From positions 124,001-188,000 of the forward strand of contig JAWRVZ010000450.1 of the NCBI GenBank assembly GCA_037043235.1: 64,000 nucleotides of DNA, written 5' to 3'. Position 1 is the first letter of the stretch. Each line of letters opens with the position of its first letter. Below are positions 21,301-31,665 of this stretch, piece by piece. The notes below the pieces were generated by a model. That model was not told the origin of the DNA. It made no database searches and worked only from the letters and a program-made list of their open reading frames with translations. The DNA is from Rhodeus uyekii. Lineage: Eukaryota; Chordata; Actinopteri; Cypriniformes; Acheilognathidae. Both the position numbers and the translations under genes were made by a program.

Positions 21301-22208
21301 GAGTTGACTGCTTATGGTGAGTCAGCCAAATTGTTTGCGGATTTAGGCCGATCTCTTTCCACCCCTTGTGGCTTTGGTGTTCTTTGTTATGATGAAGAAA
21401 TTAAACGGTAGTTTTGGTCCTATTACTGGAAACCTGATCAACAGCAGACAGCAAACTCATGTTTCGTCTCTACTGACTCCCCTGTTCTCGCTCTCTCCGA
21501 GACGTCGTTGATGCAACGTTTTCCCAATCTCCTGCACGGCCATTGGAGGAGGAATGTAAACATGCATATGCTGAAGACTTCCTGTTAAAACTGCAATCTT
21601 TAAGTAAAGCAATCACGAGACACTATCAACATCTTAGTGTTACAACATCAACACGGATTTGAGGGGACTCTGTTACCATGTCAGAGCATATGTGAAGTTG
21701 ACCCTCTGAATTTAAGGTATTGTCCTCTAGCGAGACCCACCATGGGTGTTTATAATAGAGCAGCCATCCTTCAGTGAGAAAAATGGAAAATGATTCAGTG
21801 TTTTCACATTAGCCGGCTTTCCTGTTTATCTTGGGGCACTCTGTGATGGCGAGCAGGGTAAGGCGAGGCTTTGATCAGGGCTTTTGCAGGGATTGGGGTG
21901 ATAGAAAGGGGCTCTGGCCCCTGAGGGCCCCACAGTGCAGCTCAAAAGACCTCAGAATTTGGGTCATGTCTTGGCCCACATCCTACTGAGGCTCATTTCC
22001 TGCAGTTTGATCATGACGAAAAGAGCAGGTCTCGTTTTGAGGAACTTTGCTTTGGATCTGGACTATCAAAGCAGAATTTGCAACACAACATAGTCAACCT
22101 GCATCAGTCCAAACTTTAACTAAGATTCCAGTAAATCGGTCTAATACAATTTGAAACTGGTATTTGTGAGTGGATTTATTCAGATTTGATTCAAGAATCA
22201 GTTTTATT
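18394..22208. other. no gene recognised; possible old retroelement debris
   Basis: Only short ORFs without recognisable domains. The one notable motif is the PBS-like site at 19710. The segment 20470-20530 has an AATAAA and T-rich context but no paired repeat. Confidence 0.5.
19701..19722 (+). promoter_or_regulatory. possible tRNA-primed PBS after an old LTR
   Basis: TTGTTACA (a plausible LTR end) is followed by TTGGTGCCGAAACG, which resembles the tRNA-type primer sites of BEL/Pao elements and some retroviruses. I found no matching LTR start or coding region, so this is at most a remnant. Confidence 0.35.
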
Positions 22209-22353
22209 GTTTAAAGCAGGGGTGCCCAAACTTTTTCCTATGAAGGGCCAAAAATCAAACTTGATTGAGAGCCGTGGGCCAAAAGTAAATTTTGCATCAT
22301 AAATCAAACTGTATTACATTAAAGTTGCTATGGGTTTATTTATTTCATAATAT

Positions 22354-23381
22354 TTAAAATAAATACAAAACAACTTTAATCTGATTAACTAATGCAGTAA
22401 CAATGAGCAACAATCCCCAAGTGTTCAATGTACAATACTGTTCAATGCCAAATACACAATCAATAATAAAACCATGTGGTTGCAATGTCAGTGACCTAAT
22501 GAGAAATATGAAGCTGGTTCTTGTTTTCAGAAGTTTTTCAAGATTGGGCTGCAGCTGACTTACAGACAAAGACAAGTTATTATGTAGGTGAGAGTCAGTT
22601 ATTTGGCTTCTTAGTTTACTCTTGTTCAAGTTCATCAGACTAAAAGTCTGCTCGCAGAGGTAGGTACAGTAATCCCAAAGCCTCAGCGCATCGCAGATTT
22701 TTCAAAAATGTTTAATCAAAAAATAACAATTCAAAAATACCGCCATGTGCAGCCGTATTGCAGAAAGCAGCGTTGTTTTATCGTGATGCGAGAGAAACGG
22801 TTTCCCAGGACGCAGACAAAGAGAGAAACTCTCTCAGAGGCTTTGTACACACCCACGGCACTCAGACAAGACACGTGATTGGTTCCCGGCGCGAGCTCAA
22901 CCAATGAGAGCATGAGTGGATGTATCCCGTGAGCTGATTGGCTGATCCTACGTCGCGGATTGTCGCGGGGGTTCCACATTAACCGCAATAAAAGAGGGAT
23001 CACTGTCCTGCCAAACAGAGACAGTATCACTGATGATGAAGGACGCTGCAGCGCTCTGTTCAGATTGAAGTCCAGCAAGCAGCTCGTGAGCCTGCTGTTT
23101 TGCGTCTCGCCGCTGTACTTTGAGAAATCTGCACAATGTTTTGTTTCATAATGACGACGGATATTATACTCTTTTAAAACAGCAACAGACTGTTTGCAAA
23201 CTAGACATATTGCCTTTGATTTGACTTCTGTGAATAAAAACTCATCTCCCCTAGCTTTTAAAAAAAATATCTCTTGTCTGTGTGCCACTGCCTTGATTTC
23301 TCCATTATTGCGTTTAATTTGTTGACGTTTATTGACGTCATGTGTCGCAAAGCACGCAGTACTGCGCCTTGAATTGCCCAT
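22354..23381 (-). pseudogene. hAT transposase, N- and C-terminal remnants
   Basis: From 23381 on the minus strand a frame gives a zinc-finger-like segment (CLVCKQSV...YNIRRHYETKH) typical of GTF2IRD2/ZBED-like hAT transposases. Similarity ends after about residue 120. The segment 22690-22480 gives the family's C-terminal dimerisation region (CEQTFSLMNLNKSK, DSHLHN). The DDE core between them is absent and replaced by sequence I do not recognise. No functional transposase is possible. Confidence 0.82.
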
Positions 23382-23507
23382 TTACAATACATTTTTTAAT
23401 TAATTTACATTTAATCTAAACATTTAATTTCAGTTTACTCTGTTGTAGTTCAACTATAAAACAAACAAAATTGTTATGTCAATTTAGAAATGACAATCTG
23501 TGTTCAA

Positions 23508-23511
<4 letters not shown>

Positions 23512-23547
<36 letters not shown>
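23512..23547. repeat. (CT)n microsatellite
   Basis: About 18 uninterrupted CT dinucleotides inside the hAT element. Confidence 0.95.
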
Positions 23548-23550
<3 letters not shown>

Positions 23551-23597
23551 AGACTGTAAGGCGGGCCCCCGCGGGACCTAGTTTGGGCATCTTTGGT

Positions 23598-23686
23598 TTA
23601 AAGGAACAGTGTTGTTCAAATGAAAATGTCACCCTTATGAATAAAGGATGACAGATTTTTCTTTTTCAGATGAACTGTTCCTTTAG
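23598..23686. repeat. short inverted-repeat fragment (MITE-like)
   Basis: TTTAAAGGAACAGT at the left and ACTGTTCCTTTAG at the right form inverted ends about 85 bp apart. This resembles abbreviated copies of a common fish MITE. The hAT target site falls at its left edge. Confidence 0.4.
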
Positions 23687-24273
23687 TATAAAAAGAAGAC
23701 TATCAAAAATAACTATTTTTACAGTTTTTTGGAAAATAAATATAAATCAATTCTAAACAAAACCAAATTCAAATAAACCATCTAGATAGATAAATAGATA
23801 GATAGATATCAGATAGATAGACCCATATTGCTTTTTTAGGGGAGGGGCTTAAGAAAGAATTTGTCAAATCTCAAAGCTCTCAGGAGATGCATGGCATCAC
23901 AGTACAATGAAAGATAAAGTGATCCAGTGTTAAAGAACGACAATCATTTCACACCTGCAGAATGACCCGCATGCCGATCACACTCTGGTCACACTCTTCT
24001 AAATATAAACCTTGATAATTTCCATGTCTTCTGCTGGCGCTTTTGTCATGCAACCAGTCTCCAAATGCAACTCCAGTGGTCGGTGAACTGAGAACATGTA
24101 ATTATAAAAGGGCTTATAAATATTCATAATTTCTGCCATGAAACTGTATTGATTGGAAAATATATTTTATCCCAAAGACAGTTGTTATTATTTCTTAATT
24201 ATTTATTTTTAAAGTCTAAGGTCTAAGATTCACAGCTTTTGCCCTATTAAACTACTTAAAAACTACTTTCAGG
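23687..24273. other. no gene; GATA microsatellite
   Basis: AT-rich sequence with an imperfect (GATA)n tract at about 23784-23820. Nothing else recognised. Confidence 0.6.
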
Positions 24274-24676
24274 ATTTACTAATGACACGCATTGAAAAAT
24301 TAGAAAAGATGTGAACTGGGGGGTTTTTGTGGCTGATTCTATTGCATATGCATTTGTAAGCGTTTCCCTTTCATATGCAAAAGGTATGTGAGGAGAGTAT
24401 TTAAATGAATCACGTGATTCAAGGTGATTTACTAAGGTTTGCGCTAGTCAGTTTACTGGTATTTATTATTTAAAGTAATCATTTAAAAAATGACCAACAC
24501 AATCTACCAAGACAATCTACCATGCTTTTCAGGCAGTAAATAACGGCACAAATATCAATATATTGCACAAACCTTAGTAAATCGTTTGTTTCAATACTCT
24601 CCTCACATACATTTTGGCATCTGAAAGGGAAACACCTACAAATCCATATGCAACAAAATCAGTGTCTTTAGTAAAT
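24274..24676. mobile_element. fold-back MITE of about 400 bp
   Basis: The left arm (24274-24442) and right arm (24562-24676) are imperfect inverted copies. ATTTACTAATGACAC pairs with GTGTCTTTAGTAAAT at the ends. Inside, both arms share GCATATG, GTTTCCCTTTCA and GTATGTGAGGAGAGTATT (in inverse orientation). There is no ORF. The TAA-rich ends may suggest a Harbinger-like origin, but no target-site duplication is certain. Confidence 0.65.
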
Positions 24677-25069
24677 ACTGAAGTAGTCAAGTCTCATCAC
24701 TTAACAGGTCCTTTTTTAAATTGAATTTAAATAATATTGGCAAGACTGTCACAGTCTTGTCGCGTCTGTCATATCCGGGTTCCCTTGTGTATCTTCCCAG
24801 TCCTCCCTGTCTAATCACTGATTGTTAGTCCCGTCAGCTGTGTGTCGTTTCATGTTCCCCTATAAATACCCTCCTGTGTTCCTTAGTCCTTGTCGGTAAT
24901 TATCAGTGTTAAGTGGATGTCTTTAGTGTGTGGATGTATTGTTCCGTGGCTCTTCCTGTTCTGAGTTTTGCACCCCCGTGTGCCTTTTGAGTTGTTAATT
25001 CTAAGTGTTTTGTTTTTGTTAATAAATCCTAGAGCAGCAACTCCCGTTCTGTCTCCTGAGTCTCTGCAT

Positions 25070-26462
25070 TAGTGGTGGGCAGAGCGAGGCTTCATGAAAC
25101 ACTGAAACAGTTGAATCAAATGTGCCGTATTGTTTCGAGGCTTCGAAACTCTATACCGACACTCGTCTCCACGGTGACACCTAGTGGTCAATTGCACGTT
25201 ATCTGAAACAATTTTGACAACATGCCATTTAAAAAAAATTAAATGTGTTTTGGTTAATGTGGTGAGTTTTTAACGTCCTCACTACATAGCTATAATATAT
25301 AATAATAACAACTAGGTTATTTTGGTCATTAAAAAATGAAAATTAATAAAACAAATCAATCCCCAATGGTCTCATTTTGTTTTGTTTTTTACAGATTTTT
25401 ATTCAAAACTATTAATTGCTCTGCTGTGTAAGGAAGCTATATATCTATATATAAATGTATATATCTACGAAGCTCTCTATATATCTATGAATGTGTCCAT
25501 CAATCTATCTATCTCCTATGAAATTCTATGTTCCGCCACAGTTGAGAAAAAATGATTATTTAAGTCGAAATAATTACTTGGTATCTCAAAATAATGAGAA
25601 ATTGTCGAAATAATGACTTAGTAACTCAAAATAACGAGAAACTTTCTCAAAATAATGACTCAACTTCTCCGATTCTCCACATGGGCAAAGCGTGTAAATG
25701 CGAGATATTGAAGAACCGGTGAAAACTGTTGCATGAAAAATGCAAAACTTGCACGATTTACAAAACTATCGGAGTAACGCTGGATTTATTAGTTAAATTT
25801 AAGTGTAACGTCTTCATAAAATGCATGAGTGCATGTGTTAATATTAACGCGAATTTCGCGGATGCTCTTTGATGTGCAGGTTCATCATAAAGAGTCACTA
25901 CAATACAATACTATAATTCAACAGTCTATAATTCCTCCGTTTAAAATCCATGGATCACTGGATGCTTGTTCATACACAAAAATACAAATGAATAAAATAC
26001 TATATAGGGCGACTATGGAATCCCTTTCATATACTGATGATTTATCATTCATGTTCTTTAATTATATTATTGATTAACTCACTGACTTTAACAGCTGTTT
26101 TACAGTAAGTGTCATGTTTGCTGTGATCTCGCATTTACCCGCTTTGACCATGCAGAGAAGAACGAGAAGTCATTATTTCGACTTAAATAATCTATTTTTT
26201 CTCAACTGTGGCGGAAACGGGCTTCCATAAGGCGAAGTTGCATTAACTCCTGTCAATTTGTTTGGTTTGTTCCTGTCAATCAAACACAGACTCGGCAAGC
26301 AGCACCTGTCTAAACACTCGTGAAACGCGCAGAAGCTTCGTTTAGCCAGAGTCACGTGACATGAGTGTTTTGAATCACAGTTTCGGTTCAGTGTTTCGAA
26401 ACATCTACGCTTCGGGATCTCGACACTGTGTCAAAACGCAAGTTTTGTGTCAGCCATCCCTA
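25070..26462. mobile_element. hAT-like non-autonomous element
   Basis: The ends TAGTGGTGGGC and (reversed) TAGGGATGGC are similar, and flanking octamers CTCTGCAT (25062-25069) and CTCCGCAT (26463-26470) match at 7 of 8. Subterminal regions are rich in CGAGGCTTCGAAAC-like motifs on both sides, as in hAT ends. There is no transposase ORF. It carries another inverted-repeat element inside. Confidence 0.7.
25531..26216. mobile_element. inverted-repeat element nested in the hAT-like element
   Basis: TTCCGCCACAGTTGAG at 25531 and its reverse complement ending at 26216 begin arms of about 45 bp that continue through AAAAAAT and ATTATTTAAGTCGAAATAAT. The interior has no ORF with recognisable domains. 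The superfamily is unknown. Confidence 0.7.
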
Positions 26463-26494
26463 CTCCGCATCACACACCGGCATATCACGTTACA

Positions 26495-27816
26495 TATACA
26501 ATGAGAACTGCATGAACTATATAGGAAGAATTAAAAATTATTAATTTTCCTTGTAGGGTTCTGGAGAAAAGTTCAGGCATCCTGGATAAACTTATGATGG
26601 GAATCTTTCCACTGAGGTAAAAGTTGCATGAGGCGACAGATTTCATGGTGACATCTTCATGTCTTTGATTTGAATCGCACATATCACATATTACATCAAC
26701 GGTGTCAGGCTGTAATTCTTAGAGCGTTTCTACGACATAATGTTTACTCAGCATAAACGCTATGTTGCAGTTTCTAATAAATTCACAGGCCAACTGGCTT
26801 GGCACATGTTAATTCTGAACCCTGTGTGCACTTTGCTACGATTCCTGGCAGGTCTCTTCTTTTAAGGGTCACATCTTTCATTTATAAACAGGCTTTCTGG
26901 CCCATTTTCTTCCATTCACCCACTTGTCAAAACCAAAGCCTCGCTGGATTGTGCAATGTGCAAACCAGCTGGGAACGGTTAAATCTAGGCATGTTTGTGG
27001 GGAAAATTTACACTTTCAAGTTTAAAGCAAGAAATAAAATCTTGGCGCTGAAGTTTGAATAGCCTGGCAGTGGTCTGGTGGATTTTGGGATGGTTTGTGA
27101 GGATGTGTACATTTTCTGAGAGAACAGTGTCTGGGCAACAGTGTGCTGAGAAGATTTTGTTTACAAGTAGCAATTGATAAGCTATCACTATTTCCAAAAA
27201 AATGACAACTTTATCCTAATCGCAAATTTAGAACCCAATAACAATAGCAGAAAACAGCCACCTCTCGCCCCCTAGTGGCAGCATCCAGCCTGATTCTGTG
27301 CTTTCTCTCTTCACACCAGGTCTGGTTTATTTCATTTAAAGGGAGGTTGAAGCGGGAGGAAGGTGTCCATTTTGGTATGTTCCATTACATATGTCCAATA
27401 AATATTTATATGAATAACATATATATCAGCGTCAAGGAAGCACCAGAGCCCCCTAGGCGTCTTTTGCTTCTCAATAATAATATTGCGGTTCCATTGCCCC
27501 TAATGCTGTTTATAGTTCAGTAAATTAAGATGTTCAGTATTTCTACACAGGTTGGTTGTCTAACAGTGCTTTGCCAACTCAGGAGCAAAGAAACCTTTTC
27601 CCCAGCTCTCATGTGAGCAAACATTTCTCTTTTTTCAAGGATACAAACCAGATCTCAGCAATCAGAAGGGCAAATGACCTGAGACCAGTGTTCAGTCAGT
27701 GTTAATTACGCTATTTTTAAACATGATCTCACATCCATTTATCATGTGCTTAAATTTGTAATTCCCTGTTATATTTCTTATTTGTTATTGGTTTAGTCAT
27801 TGATATGGTATTTGTT
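26495..27816. other. no gene or recognised element
   Basis: Unique-looking AT-rich sequence with short ORFs only, up to the target site of the gypsy insertion. Confidence 0.55.
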
Positions 27817-27821
27817 CTACT

Positions 27822-28266
27822 TGTCATGAGCCTGAGGAGACTGGATTCAAGTGCGAAATGTATTTATTGAAGGTGATGAATAAACAGAGAAATGTCCAGG
27901 AACTGACGGCGCAGAGACTCAATGGGCTGTAGATGGTGACGTGAAGCGGTGACATCCAAGTGCGCGGCGTGGAGGTGAAACAAGGGACACGGGAACCAGG
28001 AACACACAACGACACGCAGACGGCAGACACTGGAACAGGCGAACACGGACACTGGAAGCGGGGAAAACCGAGGACACCAAGGAAACACTCTGCTGAACAA
28101 CGACTCGACACAGTGGTGAGGGAAGAGGTGAACTAAATAGGCAGAGGGAGATGGGATTCAGGTGTGTGCGATGATGGTGGCGGTGATCAGTGACCACGCC
28201 TCCCACATTCATCTCACAATCATACACAGTCAATCCTAAGAGACAATGAATTCGCAAACCGTGACA
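27822..28266 (-). repeat. 3' LTR of the young gypsy element
   Basis: 445 bp, starting TGTCATGAG and ending CGTGACA on the + strand. It appears identical to 32565-33009. Confidence 0.95.
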
Positions 28267-28267
28267 G

Positions 28268-28281
28268 TACCCCCCCCCTTA
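28268..28281 (-). promoter_or_regulatory. polypurine tract overlapping the pol stop
   Basis: On the minus strand the pol stop TAA (28281-28279) runs into AAGGGGGGGGG, followed by TAC and the LTR. The AA of the stop codon forms the start of the purine tract. Confidence 0.8.
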
Positions 28282-31200
28282 GGAGCGTCTCTCGACGCTC
28301 CCAGAGGCACTTACCTGTCGATTGTAATCATCGATGAGGGAGTGATCCAATATGTCTCTGGCAGGTACCCAACTTCTCTCCTCCGGGCCGTAACCTTCCC
28401 AGTCCACCAAGTACTGAAATCCGCGTCCCCTCCTCCTTGAATCCAGAATACGGTTTACCGAATAAGTAGGTTCCCCGTCTACGAGACGCGGCGGTGGAGG
28501 AACCGGGGTGGGCGGATTAATGCGAGAACGAAAAACGGGCTTAATTTTGGAAACATGAAAGGCGGCATGAATCCTCCCGTACGCGGGAGGTAGTTTGAGG
28601 CGGACTGTCACCGGACTAATGATCTTGGTGACAGGGAACGGGCCAATGAATTTGGGAGCCAGTTTATTACACACGGAGCGGAGAGGAATATCTTTGGAGG
28701 AAAGCCACACTTTTTGACCCACGACGTAGACGGGAGGCTTCGACCGGTGGCGATCGGCCTGGGCCTTGGTGCGCGCCCCCACTTGTAGCAGAGTCTCGCG
28801 GGCTCTACTCCAAGTGCGACGGCACCTCTGGATGAATGCGTGAGCGGAGGGGACCGCGACTTCGGATTCCAGACTGGGAAAAACAGGTGGCTGGTACCCT
28901 AGACTACACTCAAACGGCGAAAGGCCCGTGGATGATGCTGGTAACGAGTTATGTGCGTACTCAACCCACGGGAGTTGTTGGCTCCAGGAAGACGGATTCT
29001 GTGACACCGTACACCGTAAACATCTCTCAAGGTCTTGGTTAGCTCGTTCGGTCTGGCCGTTGCTCTGGGGATGGAAACCCGAAGACAGGCTTACAGTCGC
29101 CCCCAGTAACTTACAAAACTCTTTCCAGAATTTGGATATAAATTGGGGCCCTCTGTCAGAGACCACGTCTGTCGGGAGGCCATGAATACGAAAGACGTGT
29201 TCAATGACAGATGCCGCTGTCTCCTTAGCGGATGGTAATTTGGGTAAGGGTATGAAATGTGCTGCCTTCGAGAACCGGTCCACTACGGTTAAAACAACCG
29301 TGTTCCCCTGGGAGGGTGGGAGGGCGGTTACAAAATCTAGCGCGATGTGGGACCAGGGTCTCGAAGGCACTGACAGCGGCTGAAGCAACCCATCTGGTGA
29401 ACGATTGGAAGTCTTACCCTGGGCACAGTCGGAACAAGCCAAAACAAAATCTCGGATGTCACAGGCCATCTTAGGCCACCAGAATCGTTGTTTAACTAAG
29501 AAGTTAGTGCGACTGATTCCTGGATGACAAGCTATTTTGGAACAGTGACCCCATCGGATGACCTCGGATCTGACTTCCTCCGGCACAAATAATCGACCCG
29601 GCGGACCCCCGGGCGGAGGCGTTACCCCTTCTAAGGCCGATTTGACCTTCGCTTCGATCTCCCACACGAGTGAAGAAACAATGAGTCTCTCAGGAAAAAT
29701 ACACTCGGGAGTAGACGGGCGCTCGGAAAAATCAAAAATGCGTGATAAGGCATCGGGCTTGATGTTTTTGGACCCCGGCCTGTAAGATAACAAAAAATCA
29801 AAACGTCCGAAAAAAAGGGCCCACCGCGCCTGCCTGGAGTTGAGTCTTTTGGCGGTTCTGATGTACTCTAAGTTCTTGTGATCGGTCCAAACTAGAAAGG
29901 GCACCCCTGACCCCTCTAACCAGTGACGCCACTCCTCCAACGCTAGCTTGACTGCCAACAACTCTCGGTTACCAATATCATAATTACGCTCGGCTGGGGA
30001 CAGACGATGGGAAAAAAACGCGCAAGGGTGCATCTTATCGTCTGAGGGAGAGCGCTGGGAGAGAACCGCACCTACCCCCACCTCTGAAGCGTCGACCTCC
30101 ACCACAAACTGACGTGTGGGATCAGGGGCGATCAGAATGGGAGCCGAAACGAAGCGGCTCTTAAGTTTGGAGAACGCCGCTTCGGCGGCGTTGCACCACC
30201 TGAACGTAGTTCTGGGGGAGGTCAAGGCTGTCAGAGGAGCGGCTAGCTGGCTGAAGTTGCGGATGAAACGTCGGTAGAAGTTGGCGAACCCCAGGAATCT
30301 CAACAGGGCCTTGCGAGAGTCCGGGGTTGGCCACTCTACCACAGCCTTAACCTTGTCGGGATCCATGCACACTCCCTCCGACGAGATGATATACCCTAGA
30401 AAAGGAACAGACTGTGCATGAAAAACGCATTTCTCCGCCTTGACAAAAAGACCATTCTGTAGTAACCTTTGGAGCACTCGCCGGACGTGTTGAACATGTT
30501 CCTGGAGAGACGAGGAAAAAATCAGTATGTCATCCAGGTAAACATACGTGAACTGGTCTATCATGTCTCTCAACACGTCATTGACGAGTGCTTGGAAGAC
30601 AGCTGGGGAGTTGGACAGCCCAAACGGCATGACCAAGTATTCAAAGTGTCCCCTGGGGGTATTAAATGCTGTCTTCCATTCATCCCCCTCTCTTATGCGG
30701 ACCAAATGATAAGCATTCCTTAAATCCAATTTTGTGAAGATTGATGCTCCCTGCAACCTCTCGAAGGCTGAAGACATTAGCGGTAGAGGATAGGTATTCT
30801 TTACCGTGATGTTGTTCAACCCTCGGTAGTCAATACAAGGTCGCAGAGACCCATCCTTCTTCCCCACAAAAAAGAATCCCGCCCCCGCTGGAGAAGAAGA
30901 GGGGCGGATGAACCCGGTAGCCAAAGAATCAGAAATATATTTCTCCATGGCCTCCCTCTCCGGAATGGAAAGAGAGTATAACTTGCCCTTAGGCGGAGAC
31001 ATACCTGGCAGAATATCTATCGCACAGTCGTAGGGACGGTGCGGAGGAAGAGAAGCAGCCCGAGACTTACTGAACACTTCCTTCAGGTCGAGGTACTCCG
31101 AGGGCACGTTAGACAAATTCATCGGCTCCTCCTGCAACACAGAACTAGACACAGACGAACGTGCAGACACGAGACAAGAGGCATGACACTGATCACTCCA

Positions 31201-31665
31201 GTTAAGAATGCTATTGTGTCCCCAGTCAACCCTGGGGTTATGCTTGACTAGCCAGGGATGACCGAGGACGATGGGAACAGAGGGACAGTCCGTGATAAAA
31301 AAGTCTATGGTCTCTCTGTGGTTACCTGCTGTGATCAGTGTGAGTGGAATGGTTCTGAGAGCAATGTCCGGAAGGCTTTGGCCGCCCAAGGCGTTGACGG
31401 CAATGGAATGGGTGAGGTGCTCAGTGTTGATCCTGTGTTGACGTGCGAAGGAATGATCCATGAGATTGCCCTCAGCCCCGGAGTCCAGTAGTGCATAACA
31501 GTGACGAGATTCGTTGGCCCATTGAAGTCTTACCGGGAGGAGAGTCGAAGAGGAGGTCCGGTTCATGGTGACTGCGCCCGTCAGTAGCCCCCTCCTTACT
31601 GGCGGGCGCGTGCTTTTACCGGACACTGGAGGATGAAATGCCCCTCGCCGGCACAGTAAATACAC
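28279..31665 (-). CDS. pol: Pol polyprotein: protease, RT, RNase H, integrase, chromodomain
   Basis: 1128 codons, intact. Protease DSGA at residues 61-64. RT: LDLRNAYH about 313-320, MPFGLSN 346-352, catalytic YLDD 376-379. RNase H: VEVDAS 522-527, NRELL around 567, TDHKNL 594-599. Integrase: zinc site H707, H714, C744, C747; catalytic D778, D837, E873 with exactly 35 residues between the last two; GPF module about 1007-1010. Chromodomain about 1067-1115, with the aromatic/acidic VDWEGYGPEERSW core complete. The start given is the first Met. Pol is probably made by -1 frameshifting from gag, since the two ORFs overlap by 70 bp in the -1 relation. Confidence 0.95.
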   Translation of the reverse strand: MYLLCRRGAFHPPVSGKSTRPPVRRGLLTGAVTMNRTSSSTLLPVRLQWANESRHCYALLDSGAEGNLMDHSFARQHRINTEHLTHSIAVNALGGQSLPDIALRTIPLTLITAGNHRETIDFFITDCPSVPIVLGHPWLVKHNPRVDWGHNSILNWSDQCHASCLVSARSSVSSSVLQEEPMNLSNVPSEYLDLKEVFSKSRAASLPPHRPYDCAIDILPGMSPPKGKLYSLSIPEREAMEKYISDSLATGFIRPSSSPAGAGFFFVGKKDGSLRPCIDYRGLNNITVKNTYPLPLMSSAFERLQGASIFTKLDLRNAYHLVRIREGDEWKTAFNTPRGHFEYLVMPFGLSNSPAVFQALVNDVLRDMIDQFTYVYLDDILIFSSSLQEHVQHVRRVLQRLLQNGLFVKAEKCVFHAQSVPFLGYIISSEGVCMDPDKVKAVVEWPTPDSRKALLRFLGFANFYRRFIRNFSQLAAPLTALTSPRTTFRWCNAAEAAFSKLKSRFVSAPILIAPDPTRQFVVEVDASEVGVGAVLSQRSPSDDKMHPCAFFSHRLSPAERNYDIGNRELLAVKLALEEWRHWLEGSGVPFLVWTDHKNLEYIRTAKRLNSRQARWALFFGRFDFLLSYRPGSKNIKPDALSRIFDFSERPSTPECIFPERLIVSSLVWEIEAKVKSALEGVTPPPGGPPGRLFVPEEVRSEVIRWGHCSKIACHPGISRTNFLVKQRFWWPKMACDIRDFVLACSDCAQGKTSNRSPDGLLQPLSVPSRPWSHIALDFVTALPPSQGNTVVLTVVDRFSKAAHFIPLPKLPSAKETAASVIEHVFRIHGLPTDVVSDRGPQFISKFWKEFCKLLGATVSLSSGFHPQSNGQTERANQDLERCLRCTVSQNPSSWSQQLPWVEYAHNSLPASSTGLSPFECSLGYQPPVFPSLESEVAVPSAHAFIQRCRRTWSRARETLLQVGARTKAQADRHRSKPPVYVVGQKVWLSSKDIPLRSVCNKLAPKFIGPFPVTKIISPVTVRLKLPPAYGRIHAAFHVSKIKPVFRSRINPPTPVPPPPRLVDGEPTYSVNRILDSRRRGRGFQYLVDWEGYGPEERSWVPARDILDHSLIDDYNRQVSASGSVERRS

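Larger units (their letters stand above)
22217..23595 (-). mobile_element. hAT transposon, internally deleted, TSD GTTTAAAG
   Basis: The ends CAGGGGTGCCCAAACT and (reversed) CAAAGATGCCCAAACT match at 13 of 16 positions. The element is flanked by perfect 8-bp copies of GTTTAAAG (22209-22216 and 23596-23603). On the minus strand it holds the N-terminal and the extreme C-terminal parts of a hAT transposase, with the catalytic core missing. A (CT)n tract lies near the 5' end of the transposase strand. It is non-autonomous. Confidence 0.9.
24747..26494 (+). mobile_element. gypsy-type solo LTR split by a hAT-like element
   Basis: Left part 24747-25069 starts TGTCACAG and has TATAAATA (24861) and AATAAA (about 25021). 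The text up to CTCCTGAGTCTCTGCAT resembles the ends of the other gypsy LTRs here. After the hAT element it continues as CACACACCGGCATATCACGTTACA (26471-26494). No 5-bp TSD was found, so the outer limits are tentative. Confidence 0.6.

Noticed and set aside
27824..28257. Minus-strand ORFs of 95, 78 and 112 residues, duplicated at 32567-33000
   Set aside because: They lie entirely inside the two identical LTRs and have no recognisable domain.
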